64,000 bases of DNA. Source: Roseinatronobacter monicus (GTDB lineage: Bacteria > Pseudomonadota > Alphaproteobacteria > Rhodobacterales > Rhodobacteraceae). Below, in pieces: positions 46,419 through 54,979 of this stretch; the stretch's first letter is position 1; each line of letters starts with the position of its first letter. Made by a program: the position numbers and the translations under genes. The notes beneath the pieces were generated by a model that saw only the letters and a program-made list of their open reading frames with translations, did no database searches and was not told where the DNA came from. The stretch lies in NCBI RefSeq assembly GCF_006716865.1, contig NZ_VFPT01000001.1, forward strand, positions 1,793,001-1,857,000. Reading direction: 5' to 3'.

Positions 46419-47735
46419 TCACCGAAGGATCGGCACCTGCGCCCCGTCATCCCCAAGCATGGCAGGCGGCATCGGCCCGCCGGTTGCCCAATCCAGCAAT
46501 TCGACCGTGTGCACAACTGGCAGCTTGGTGCCGCTGCCGATCTGCATCATGCAGCCGATATTGCCCGCCGCAATCACGTCAGGCGATTTTGCCTCCAGCG
46601 TTGCGACTTTCAGGCCCTTGAGTTGTTTTGATATTTCGGGCTGCATCAGGTTATATGTCCCGGCAGACCCGCAGCACAGATGGCTGTCCTTCGGCTCGAC
46701 CACGTCAAAGCCTGCGCGGCGCAGCAGGTCTTTGGGATAGGTCTTGATCTGCTGGCCATGCTGCAACGAACAGGCCGCGTGATAAGCCACAGTCATCGCC
46801 TGTTTTTCACCCTGTGGCAGACCCAGCTTGACCAGCACTTCCGAGATGTCCATGGCGATTCCCGCAACCGCCGCCGCCTCTTGTGACAGTGGTTCATTGC
46901 GGAACATATGGCCATAATCTTTAACGGTCGTGCCACAGCCGCTGGTGTTGATCACAATCGCATCCAACCCTGCACCCTGCATTTCGCTGTGCCAAGCGCG
47001 AATATTCTTGGCGGCGGTCGCATGGCTCTCGGCGGTTTTGCCCATGTGATGGGTCAGCGCACCGCAGCAGCCCTGCCCTTCGGCGATCACCACCTCTGCC
47101 CCCAAGCGGCGCAACAGACGGATGGTCGCGTCATTGATATCGGTGTTGAGCGCGCGTTGCGCACAGCCCGTCATCAGCGCCACGCGCATCTTCTTCTCGC
47201 CTTCGGGCGCAAAGACCTGCGGGTCATCATTGCGGCTGACGGGCGGGATTTTCTTTGGTGCCATCTCCAGCATCGCACGCAGCCGGGCATCGGGCATCAG
47301 CCGGGCAAAGGGCCGCCCGATTTTTGCCCCCAGAAGCGCCAGTCGAAACCGCGTCGGATATGGCAAAATTCGTGCGAGCACCCAGCGCAAGGCCCGGTCC
47401 GTCGCTGGGCGCTTATAGGTCTGCTCGATATACTCGCGCGCATGATCGACCAGATGCATGTAATGCACCCCCGAAGGACAGGTCGTCATGCAGGCCAGAC
47501 AGGACAGGCACCGGTCAATATGCTTGACGGTCTTTTCATCCGCCGGGCGGCCCTTTTCCAGCATATCCTTGATCAGATAGATGCGTCCGCGCGGGCTGTC
47601 CAACTCGTCGCCCAGCACCGCATAGGTGGGACATGTGGCAGTGCAAAAGCCGCAATGCACACACGTGCGCAGCACCTCGTTAGAGCGCTGGATCGCAGGG
47701 TCTTTCAACTGCTCGGGGGTAAATGTTGTTTGCAT
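46419..47735 (-). CDS. glcF: Glycolate oxidase iron-sulfur subunit
   Basis: 438 residues. Two 4Fe-4S ferredoxin motifs: CVHCGFCTATCPTY and CLSCLACMTTCPSG. Two CCG domains follow (GCCGALTHHMG, LCCGSAGTYN). It passes electrons from the GlcD/GlcE flavin module to the membrane chain when glycolate is oxidised to glyoxylate. It is the third gene, 6 bases after glcE. Confidence 0.95.
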   Translation of the reverse strand: MQTTFTPEQLKDPAIQRSNEVLRTCVHCGFCTATCPTYAVLGDELDSPRGRIYLIKDMLEKGRPADEKTVKHIDRCLSCLACMTTCPSGVHYMHLVDHAREYIEQTYKRPATDRALRWVLARILPYPTRFRLALLGAKIGRPFARLMPDARLRAMLEMAPKKIPPVSRNDDPQVFAPEGEKKMRVALMTGCAQRALNTDINDATIRLLRRLGAEVVIAEGQGCCGALTHHMGKTAESHATAAKNIRAWHSEMQGAGLDAIVINTSGCGTTVKDYGHMFRNEPLSQEAAAVAGIAMDISEVLVKLGLPQGEKQAMTVAYHAACSLQHGQQIKTYPKDLLRRAGFDVVEPKDSHLCCGSAGTYNLMQPEISKQLKGLKVATLEAKSPDVIAAGNIGCMMQIGSGTKLPVVHTVELLDWATGGPMPPAMLGDDGAQVPILR

Positions 47736-47741
47736 GATGCT

Positions 47742-48842
47742 CTATCCCATCAATCCGGGGTTCAGCACCCCACGCGGATCAAATTTCGCCCGCAATCCTT
47801 GGGCAAGTGCGGCCACCGGCGCGGCCTCTGGCTGGAACACTGGCAGGGCGGCGCGGGTCGCATCACTGCCCCGGATCAAGGTCGCATGGCCTGAGAATGC
47901 GCCAAGGCTTGCACGCAGATCGGCCCCTTCAGGCATCAGCGCCCAGATCAGCCCACCGCCCCAATCCATCACTACGGGGCATCCGGCACGCGCCACCACA
48001 GCAGGCGCGTCCGAGGGCTTGACCGAAATGCGCCAGACATCGCCCGGCGTCTGAACAAACTCTATGAGATCGCGCATCTCTTGCCACACTGCTGCGCTCG
48101 CCGCCGCCTCGCGCAACTCCCATGCGCCGCCCAAGGCCGCAATCAGCGCTTGCGTGCGGTACGTGACCTGTTGGGCAAACCCCTCCACGCGCAAACAGAC
48201 CCGGCCATCGCTTCCGCATCCGGCACCATTTACCTCAAACGGGGTGGACAGGGCGCGCGCCATAACGGCAACGGCATCTTGCGGGGTCATCGGGTCGCTG
48301 ACAAGGGTTGCCTGCGTCTCGGGAATGGGCAGCAACTTGAACGCGCATTCGGTCAGAACCCCCAGCGTGCCCCAGCTTCCCGCCATAAGCTTGACCAGAT
48401 CATAGCCGGTGACGTTCTTCATCACCCGCCCGCCATTCTTGATCACATTCCCCTGCCCGTCGACAAACCGCACCCCGATCAGAGCGTCGCGGCATGCGCC
48501 CACCTGCACCCGCCTTGGGCCAGAGGCGTTGGCCGCCACCATCCCGCCCACTGTTGGTGTTCCGCTCTGCCCCAATAGCGCGCGCATATCCATCGGCTCG
48601 AATGCCAACCGCTGCCCCTCTGCGCCAAGCGCCGCCTCAACCTCTGCCAAAGGGGTTCCCGCCTTTGCCACCAGCGTCAATGCACCCGGTTCATAAAGCG
48701 TGATGCCATTCAGTCCCGCACTCGACAGCATCTCGCCCAAGACCGGCTTGCCAACGGGGCGGGTTCCGCCGCCGCATATCCGCAACGGGCCTGTGGCCCC
48801 GCGTACCATCTCTGACAGCTCTTCCTCGCCTGCTGGCTGCAT
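47742..48842 (-). CDS. glcE: Glycolate oxidase FAD-binding subunit
   Basis: 366 residues with a PCMH-type FAD domain: GPLRICGGGTRPVG, GGMVAANASGPRRVQVGACRD, GGRVMKNVTGYDLVKLMAGS. The ATG at 48842 (MQPAGEEELSEMV) has GGGAGG eight bases upstream; the longer ORF start at 49010 overlaps glcD and is rejected. A two-hairpin repeat lies between glcD and glcE. Confidence 0.94.
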   Translation of the reverse strand: MQPAGEEELSEMVRGATGPLRICGGGTRPVGKPVLGEMLSSAGLNGITLYEPGALTLVAKAGTPLAEVEAALGAEGQRLAFEPMDMRALLGQSGTPTVGGMVAANASGPRRVQVGACRDALIGVRFVDGQGNVIKNGGRVMKNVTGYDLVKLMAGSWGTLGVLTECAFKLLPIPETQATLVSDPMTPQDAVAVMARALSTPFEVNGAGCGSDGRVCLRVEGFAQQVTYRTQALIAALGGAWELREAAASAAVWQEMRDLIEFVQTPGDVWRISVKPSDAPAVVARAGCPVVMDWGGGLIWALMPEGADLRASLGAFSGHATLIRGSDATRAALPVFQPEAAPVAALAQGLRAKFDPRGVLNPGLMG

Positions 48843-48887
48843 GCGCCATGCCTCCCGATTATCTGCCCAAAGCGGGCATTTTCTTGC

Positions 48888-48943
48888 TTCAAATACTCTG
48901 GGGGTGAATGGGCGCCCTTGCGCCCAGAGGGGGCAACGCCCCC
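48888..48943 (+). repeat. Two-hairpin dispersed repeat, copy 2
   Basis: Begins TCAAATACTCTGGGGGTGAAT. Hairpins TGGGCGC/GCGCCCA (48909-48926) and GGGGGC/GCCCCC (48929-48943). Stem sequences differ from copy 1 (27597-27650) but still pair, while the lead CAAATACTCTGGGG is kept. It fills the glcD-glcE gap, antisense to those genes. Confidence 0.65.
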
Positions 48944-50380
48944 TTACGCCGCCTGCCTCCGCGTGGCACTTGCGTCCAATGGAAAGACCTTGGCCGGGTT
49001 CAACAGCCATTTTGGGTCAAACACATCCTTCACACGCATCTGCGCGTCCAGATCAACGGGGGCGAACTGGACATTCATCAGATCGCGCTTTTCAATCCCC
49101 ACTCCATGCTCGCCTGTCAGGCATCCGCCCACTTCGACACAAAGTTTCAGGATTTCAGCGCCAAACTCTTCGCACAGCTCCAGATCACCCGGTTTATTGG
49201 CATCAAACAGGATCAGCGGATGCATATTGCCATCGCCCGCATGAAACACATTGGCCACATCCAGACCAAATTGCTTTGACATCTCGCCAATGCGGCGCAG
49301 CACAAAGGGCAGACTGGACACTGGAATGGTCCCGTCAAGGCACATATAATCGTTGATACTTCCCATCGCCCCGAAGGCAGATTTGCGCCCCAGCCAGATT
49401 TTCTTGCTTTCCTCCTCGGACTGGCTTTCGCGCAGCTCGACAGGATTATGACGGCGCGCAATCTGCTTGATGACGTCAAGCTGCGTGTCAATTTCGGCGG
49501 GTGACCCCTCAACCTCGACAATCAGCAGTGCCTCGCAATCGGGATAGCCCGCTTTGGCAAAATCTTCGCAAGCCTGAATGCACAAGCGGTCCATGAATTC
49601 GATGGCCACCGGCAGCACCCCCGCCTTGATGATGTCTGACACACAGGCACCCGCAACCTCATTGCTGTCAAACCCCATCAGGACAGGCCGCGCCCCTTCG
49701 GGTTTTGGCAAAATGCGCAAGGTCGCTTCAGTCACAACCCCCAACTGCCCTTCTGATCCGCAGATCACCCCCAACAGATCATAGCCTGCCGCATCCATAT
49801 GGGCACCGCCCAGTTCCAGCACCGTGCCATCCATCTGCACAATGGTGACACCCAACAGGTTGTTGGTCGTCACACCGTATTTGAGGCAATGCGCACCGCC
49901 CGAGTTCATGGCGATATTGCCTGCGATTGCGCAGGCCAATTGGCTGGACGGGTCGGGAGCATAGAAAAAACCGTCGGTTTCCACTTCCCCGGTCACGGCA
50001 AGATTGGTCATGCCGCTTTGCACGCGGACATAGCGATCCGCATAATTGATCTCCAGCATATCGCGCATCCGCGCAACGCCTAAGATAACCGAGTCTTCCG
50101 TCGGCAATGCCCCCCCCGCAAGCGAGGTGCCAGAGCCGCGCGGCACAACTGGCACACCCTCCTCATGACAGATCCGTAATATCGCGGCGACCTCGGCTGT
50201 GTCCGAGGGCAAGGTCACGGCCAAAGGAATACAACGATATGCGGTCAGCGCGTCACATTCATATGCGCGGCACTCGGCCTCATCCGTAATCAGCGCGGCT
50301 TGCGGGACCACTTGCGCCAGTCGCGCAAGCACCCGCTCGCGCTTGGACAGCACACCTGCATTCGGTATTGGCATTTCCAT
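48944..50380 (-). CDS. glcD: Glycolate oxidase subunit GlcD (FAD-linked oxidase)
   Basis: 478 residues. Flavin domain: VPVVPRGSGTSLAGGALP and IAGNIAMNSGGAHCLKYG; the C-terminal FAD-oxidase domain has NVFHAGDGNMHP and CLTGEHGVGIEKRD. It oxidises glycolate to glyoxylate with GlcE and GlcF. Start at 50380 (MEMPIPNAGVL) with GGGAGGG upstream. A perfect inverted repeat ATTGGTAA/TTACCAAT lies 21 bases before the ATG. First gene of glcDEF. Confidence 0.95.
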   Translation of the reverse strand: MEMPIPNAGVLSKRERVLARLAQVVPQAALITDEAECRAYECDALTAYRCIPLAVTLPSDTAEVAAILRICHEEGVPVVPRGSGTSLAGGALPTEDSVILGVARMRDMLEINYADRYVRVQSGMTNLAVTGEVETDGFFYAPDPSSQLACAIAGNIAMNSGGAHCLKYGVTTNNLLGVTIVQMDGTVLELGGAHMDAAGYDLLGVICGSEGQLGVVTEATLRILPKPEGARPVLMGFDSNEVAGACVSDIIKAGVLPVAIEFMDRLCIQACEDFAKAGYPDCEALLIVEVEGSPAEIDTQLDVIKQIARRHNPVELRESQSEEESKKIWLGRKSAFGAMGSINDYMCLDGTIPVSSLPFVLRRIGEMSKQFGLDVANVFHAGDGNMHPLILFDANKPGDLELCEEFGAEILKLCVEVGGCLTGEHGVGIEKRDLMNVQFAPVDLDAQMRVKDVFDPKWLLNPAKVFPLDASATRRQAA

Positions 50381-50400
50381 GATCAGACCCTCCCGTCTTG

Positions 50401-50423
50401 ATTGGTAAAATAATATTACCAAT
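50401..50423. promoter_or_regulatory. Inverted repeat operator candidate upstream of glcD
   Basis: ATTGGTAA, 7 bases, TTACCAAT: perfect 8-bp halves, 21 bases before the glcD ATG in an AT-rich gap shared with the lysE-type gene end. GGT/ACC halves are typical of GntR-type sites, and GlcC, the usual glycolate regulator, is GntR-type; no such gene is in the window. Confidence 0.55.
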
Positions 50424-50445
50424 TATACAAAACGCAAGGAAAACT

Positions 50446-51072
50446 TCAGGCCGCCAGCGCACGCAAGGCCAATGTAGCGGCAATCGCCCACATGATCAGC
50501 CCGATCCCCACCTCTAGCACCACCCATGCACGCGGGCGCGCAAGCACTGGGGCCAGCAGGCGCGCGCCATAACCAAGGGTTGCGAAAAATACGAAAGACG
50601 CAAGGATCGCGCCTGCCCCGAACCCCCAGTTATAGGGCGCATATTGCATCGAAAGCGCACCCAGCAACGCGACCGTGTCCAGATAGACATGCGGATTAAG
50701 CCAAGTCAGCGCCAGACAGATCAGCACGACGCGCCGCAATGGTGCCGGTTTGGTCTGCATCGGCACAAGGGCTGTCCCCCCTTGCCACGCCGCGCGAAAC
50801 CGCAAACCGCCATAGACCAGCAAGAACCCGACCCCGCCCCACAGCATGACGGTCTGAAAACCGGAATATGTGCTGGTCAACGCTTGCGCGCCTGCCACCC
50901 CAAGCGCCACCAGAATCGCATCAGAGATTGCACAGATCAGAACGACCGCGCCCACATGCTCGCGCCGCAAACCCTGACGCAGCACAAAAGCATTCTGCGC
51001 CCCAATGGCCGCAATCAAACCCAGCCCCGACAAAAACCCGGCAACACCACTTCCCAGCATAGTCAAGCCCAT
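50446..51072 (-). CDS. LysE/ArgO-type amino-acid exporter
   Basis: Inner-membrane exporter, 208 residues, about six helices. The family motif GLGLIAAIGAQNAFVLRQGLRRE is present at the N-terminus (cited 50951-51021). Members export arginine, lysine or similar amino acids. The start is uncertain: ATG at 51072 has CAGGG touching it, and an ATG at 51060 is four codons in. It lies between ecm and glcD, all on the minus strand. Confidence 0.88.
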   Translation of the reverse strand: MGLTMLGSGVAGFLSGLGLIAAIGAQNAFVLRQGLRREHVGAVVLICAISDAILVALGVAGAQALTSTYSGFQTVMLWGGVGFLLVYGGLRFRAAWQGGTALVPMQTKPAPLRRVVLICLALTWLNPHVYLDTVALLGALSMQYAPYNWGFGAGAILASFVFFATLGYGARLLAPVLARPRAWVVLEVGIGLIMWAIAATLALRALAA

Positions 51073-51185
51073 CCCTGTCAGCGCGATGTGATCGGTCAGC
51101 AGGCGCGCAAAGTCAACTGGCCGCCCGCAGCCTCGGGGCAGACCCTATACAAGAATGATTCCCGCATCTGGCGCGCCATGGCAAT

Positions 51186-51221
51186 GCCGCCCGCAGGGGG
51201 GTCAATCCCCCCAAGGGCGGC
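51186..51221 (-). terminator. Hairpin terminator after ecm
   Basis: Nested perfect stems GCCGCCC/GGGCGGC and GGGGGG/CCCCCC with a 5-base loop, starting 10 bases past the ecm stop. No U-run on the minus strand. Confidence 0.6.
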
Positions 51222-51231
51222 CCCCCCTTGC

Positions 51232-53205
51232 TCACTGGGCGGCAATCGGTTCGGGATCGACCAATGCGACAATATCCATCATGATGGTGTTGAGTTGGAA
51301 ATCCTTGGGTGTGTAGACCTGCGCCACGCCCATTGCCCGCAACTTGGCGGCATCCTCATCAGGGATGATTCCGCCCACGATCACAGGCACATGCCCCAGC
51401 CCCTCGGCTTGCATCACCTGCATCAGCTCCGCCATCAGCGGCATGTGGCTGCCCGACAGGATCGACAGGCCCACGACATGCGCATCTTCGTCGCGCACAG
51501 CCGCGACAATCTCGGCGGGCGTCAGACGGATACCCTCATAGTGAATATCCATCCCGCAATCGCGCGCCCGCGCGGCGATCTGCTCGGCACCGTTGGAATG
51601 TCCGTCCAGCCCCGGCTTGCCGACAACGAATTTCAGCTTTCGCCCCAGCTTGGCGCTGACAGTATCCACCGCCTCTCGCACAGGCTCCAGCCCCTCGGTC
51701 CGGTTTGACGGCGCGTGGCTCACACCGGTGGGGGCGCGGTACTGGCCGAAGGCCGCGCGCACTGTCTCGCCCCATTCGCCGGTCGTGGCCCCTGCCTTTG
51801 CCGCCGCAATCGAGGCGGGCATTACATTTGTCCCCAGTCGCGCCGCCTCGCGCAGATCGGCCAATGCCGCCTGCACGGCCCCTTCGTCACGCGCAGCGCG
51901 CCATGCGTCCAGACGTGCAATCTGGTCTGCCTCGGCCTTGGGGTCGGCCATCATGATGGCCCCTTCGCCGGTGGTCAGGGGCGACGGCTCTGTCGTCGTG
52001 AATTTGTTTGCGCCAACCACGACAGTCTCGCCTGATTCGATGCCGGAGATACGTTCGGCATTCGCTTCGACCAGCCGCGATTTCATGTATTCAATGGATT
52101 TCACCGCACCGCCCATCTCGTCGATCCGGGCCAGTTCTTCGCGCGCGCCCTCCATCAAAGCAGCCACCTTGCGCTCGATTGCGGGGTTTTCGTCGAACAG
52201 ATCATCGAATTCCAGCAGGTCAGTCTCATAGGCCAGAATCTGCTGCATACGCAGGGACCATTGCTGATCCCAAGGGCGCGGCAGGCCCAATGCTTCGTTC
52301 CATGCGGGCAGTTGCAACGCGCGGCAGCGCGCTTTCTTGGACAATGTGACTGCCAAAGCCTCGATCAGGATACGGTAGACATTGTTTTCGGGCTGCTGCT
52401 CGGTCAGGCCCAACGAGTTGACTTGAACACCATACCGGAAGCGACGAAATTTCGGGTCGTCAATGCCGTAGCGGTCACGGCAGATTTCATCCCACAAATC
52501 GACAAAGGCGCGCATCTTGCACAGCTCGGTCACAAAACGGATGCCCGCATTCACAAAGAAGCTGATCCGCCCCACCATTTGCGGGAAATGCTCTGGCGGG
52601 ACTTTGGTTTTCAGATCATCCAGCACCGCGCAGGCCGTGGCCAGTGCAAAGGCCAGTTCCTGCTGCGGCGTGGCGCCCGCTTCCTGCAAATGGTAGGAAC
52701 AAACATTCATCGGGTTCCATTTTGGCAGATTTTCGCGCGTATAAGCCGCAACATCGGTGATCATGCGCAAAGATGGCTCTGGCGGGCAGATATAGGTGCC
52801 GCGCGACAGATATTCCTTGATGAGGTCATTCTGGACGGTCCCATTGAGCTGCGCAACATCCGCGCCCTGCTCCTCAGCCACCGCAATATAAAGCGCCAGC
52901 AGCCAAGGGGCGGTGGCGTTGATCGTCATCGACGTGTTCATCTTTTCCAGCGGAATGTCATCGAACAACATGCGCATGTCACCCAAATGCGCGACCGGCA
53001 CGCCCACCTTGCCCACCTCGCCCCGTGCCAGCTTGTGGTCACTGTCATACCCCGTCTGCGTAGGCAGATCGAAAGCAACCGACAGACCGGTCTGGCCTTT
53101 GGACAAGTTGTTGCGATAGAGCGCGTTCGAGGCTTTGGCCGTGGAATGGCCAGCATAGGTGCGGAACAGCCAGGGTTTGTCTTTCATCGGCTTTGCGTCA
53201 GACAT
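51232..53205 (-). CDS. ecm: Ethylmalonyl-CoA mutase, B12-dependent
   Basis: Rearranges (2R)-ethylmalonyl-CoA to methylsuccinyl-CoA in the ethylmalonyl-CoA pathway, which lets bacteria without isocitrate lyase grow on acetyl-CoA sources. The protein has 657 residues. Mutase barrel motifs: FRTYAGHSTAKASNALY and AFDLPTQTGYDSDH. The C-terminal B12 domain has the cobalt-binding DGHSNGAEQ and GLSILSGSH. It resembles MeaA/Ecm more than methylmalonyl-CoA mutase. The ATG at 53205 has CAGGAG seven bases upstream. An inverted repeat lies 36 bases before the start. Confidence 0.92.
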   Translation of the reverse strand: MSDAKPMKDKPWLFRTYAGHSTAKASNALYRNNLSKGQTGLSVAFDLPTQTGYDSDHKLARGEVGKVGVPVAHLGDMRMLFDDIPLEKMNTSMTINATAPWLLALYIAVAEEQGADVAQLNGTVQNDLIKEYLSRGTYICPPEPSLRMITDVAAYTRENLPKWNPMNVCSYHLQEAGATPQQELAFALATACAVLDDLKTKVPPEHFPQMVGRISFFVNAGIRFVTELCKMRAFVDLWDEICRDRYGIDDPKFRRFRYGVQVNSLGLTEQQPENNVYRILIEALAVTLSKKARCRALQLPAWNEALGLPRPWDQQWSLRMQQILAYETDLLEFDDLFDENPAIERKVAALMEGAREELARIDEMGGAVKSIEYMKSRLVEANAERISGIESGETVVVGANKFTTTEPSPLTTGEGAIMMADPKAEADQIARLDAWRAARDEGAVQAALADLREAARLGTNVMPASIAAAKAGATTGEWGETVRAAFGQYRAPTGVSHAPSNRTEGLEPVREAVDTVSAKLGRKLKFVVGKPGLDGHSNGAEQIAARARDCGMDIHYEGIRLTPAEIVAAVRDEDAHVVGLSILSGSHMPLMAELMQVMQAEGLGHVPVIVGGIIPDEDAAKLRAMGVAQVYTPKDFQLNTIMMDIVALVDPEPIAAQ

Positions 53206-53241
53206 TATCGACTCCTGTAACATCGCAGCTTGCGCAAGGGG

Positions 53242-53260
53242 TTGGTAATTTTCTTACCCA
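53242..53260. promoter_or_regulatory. Inverted repeat upstream of ecm
   Basis: TTGGTAA, 5 bases, TTACCCA: 6 of 7 positions pair. It resembles the glcD repeat in half-site but has a spacer two bases shorter. Position, 36 bases before the ecm ATG, suits an operator. Confidence 0.4.
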
Positions 53261-53340
53261 TTCGGATGCTTCACACGCAAGATAATGTCAAGACGGAATC
53301 GCTGCAATGCGGCAAAGCGGCCCGCCCGATCCCGCGGAAC

Positions 53341-54552
53341 TCAGCGCTGCGCCACTTTACGGGCCTTGATAATGGCCGCCGCCTGATCGCGGATATGGCC
53401 CAGATACAGCGGACCAAACTGATCGAGCAGATACGCGTCGTCATTTGCAGGGCTCAGCCAAGGCTCGATATGGGGGTCATACATGGCAAATACCCAATTC
53501 AGCACATCCTGATCGCGGATCTGGCGATACTTGTCCTGACTCCATATCTGCGCCAACCCTATGCCCAGCTCTGCGAAATAAGCGTGCAACGCGTCGATCT
53601 GGTAAAAGCTTTTCATCGCGTAATGCAGTTTTGCGCCATAGCGATTGGTGACATGCAAAGCGCCGCCGAAGCAGGGCACATATGTCAGCGCCGCGCATCT
53701 TGGTCCCATCTGGCCACGCGCCATATTGCTCTGACGCCGACGCCTGAGGACCGAGATTGTCTGATCTATCCGCCCCAGAAGCTGGCGGCCATGCACCGCA
53801 GACCCCTCGGAGAAGACAAGATGCTTTGCACGCGCATAAATCCGCATCTGTTCGCGCAGCGTCAGCACCTCAGGATAGACGATCCTTACCCCCAATTCCC
53901 GCAGACACGACACCAGATAGCGTTCAGCCGCATGCGCCCCCATCTTGTGCTCCAGCCCCGCACGCGTGACAAAGGCCACCCCTCTGGGCGTGCGCGGCCG
54001 CAGATTCGCGGCAATCCGGTGTTCCAGCAGCTCGAGATAATCTGGCGGTGTCTTTGGCCCATCCAGATGCTCCCCCTGCGCGGCAACATGAACCTCCCGA
54101 AACAAGGTCGGTTTCTCGATAATTTCGATCTGGTCCTCGGGGATGTGCAGCCAGTCCATAACTGACCGGAACATGCGCGAGCGCGCATTTGACGTGTCGG
54201 ATTTCATCCGCGTGAAGATGATTGGCAGATCGCCATGCTCTGCCAGAGATTGCGGCAATCGCGGAACCGTCTCTGCCGTCAGGTGCCCAAAATGATCCTC
54301 ATAGACCGATGCGAAAATAACAGGGTCTTCGCGGATTTCTTCCGGCGCCACATCAAGGGCAGGCGTTTTGCACACCAGCCGCCCCCGACGGAACAGGCGC
54401 GCATGAACCTGCGTATCGAATTGCGGCCATGCAGCCCCCGGCGAGTCGCGGTTGGCCGCCGGGCTAACCAGAACATTCTGAAATGTCTGTACTGGCGGCA
54501 GGCGATCAAGTGCGCCATTGGGTCCGCGAGAGCTTGCTGAATCTGTCGTCAT
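53341..54552 (-). CDS. Glycosyltransferase family 61-like protein
   Basis: 403 residues, no signal peptide. YEDHFGHLTAETVPRLPQSL and LVFSEGSAVHGRQLLGR resemble the conserved blocks of GT61/DUF563 proteins, often involved in surface polysaccharide synthesis. Family assignment is moderate and the acceptor unknown. It lies between ecm and tRNA-Thr, with an AT-rich stretch before its start, unlike the neighbours. Confidence 0.65.
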   Translation of the reverse strand: MTTDSASSRGPNGALDRLPPVQTFQNVLVSPAANRDSPGAAWPQFDTQVHARLFRRGRLVCKTPALDVAPEEIREDPVIFASVYEDHFGHLTAETVPRLPQSLAEHGDLPIIFTRMKSDTSNARSRMFRSVMDWLHIPEDQIEIIEKPTLFREVHVAAQGEHLDGPKTPPDYLELLEHRIAANLRPRTPRGVAFVTRAGLEHKMGAHAAERYLVSCLRELGVRIVYPEVLTLREQMRIYARAKHLVFSEGSAVHGRQLLGRIDQTISVLRRRRQSNMARGQMGPRCAALTYVPCFGGALHVTNRYGAKLHYAMKSFYQIDALHAYFAELGIGLAQIWSQDKYRQIRDQDVLNWVFAMYDPHIEPWLSPANDDAYLLDQFGPLYLGHIRDQAAAIIKARKVAQR

Positions 54553-54856
54553 TTGGGAAGCATCGGTTTACAAAGACCTGAATATAATATGAATTTTATA
54601 TGCACATGGCACCGCGTGTTCAGCCCCGAAACTGCCGCAGTTTGCGCACGCTCACAAGCCCTTAGCTGCAAATCTGCGCATATCTCCGTAGAAAAGACAC
54701 ACTCCGCCCACCGACACATGTAACTGGCCCGCATTCCCATCATGTCACACGCACCAAGTTGCGGTGACGGTCTTGCTTAGGGCGGGTGCGTGGCGCGAAC
54801 CTGTATGACGCAGAACATAGGCGATCACATGACGGCGCAAGTTTCTGAAGCAGTGC
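54553..54856. other. Intergenic region between GT61-like gene and tRNA-Thr
   Basis: 304 bases without a credible gene. Near 54580-54605 it is markedly AT-rich (AATATAATATGAATTTTATAT), probably the promoter of the GT61-like gene. A small ORF at 54549-54743 on the minus strand has no recognised features and is not called. Confidence 0.4.
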
Positions 54857-54932
54857 TGGTGCCGCTGAAGGGACTCGAACCCCCGACCCCATCATTACGA
54901 ATGACGTGCTCTACCATCTGAGCTACAGCGGC
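54857..54932 (-). tRNA. trnT: tRNA-Thr (anticodon CGT)
   Basis: 76 bases including encoded CCA. The acceptor GCCGCTG pairs with CAGCGGC, the D-arm contains AGCTCAGATGGTAGAGC, and the anticodon loop TTCGTAA gives CGT (Thr). T-arm GGGGGTTCGAGTCCC. Confidence 0.97.
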
Positions 54933-54979
54933 GACATGGCGCGGTCTTTAGCACCGGTTTTTCGAAGCGACCAGACCCT

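Noticed and set aside
48843..49010. Upstream extension of glcE
   Set aside because: Overlaps the two-hairpin repeat and the glcD end; family start and ribosome site are at 48842.
52261..53220. 319-residue plus-strand ORF
   Set aside because: Antisense of ethylmalonyl-CoA mutase.
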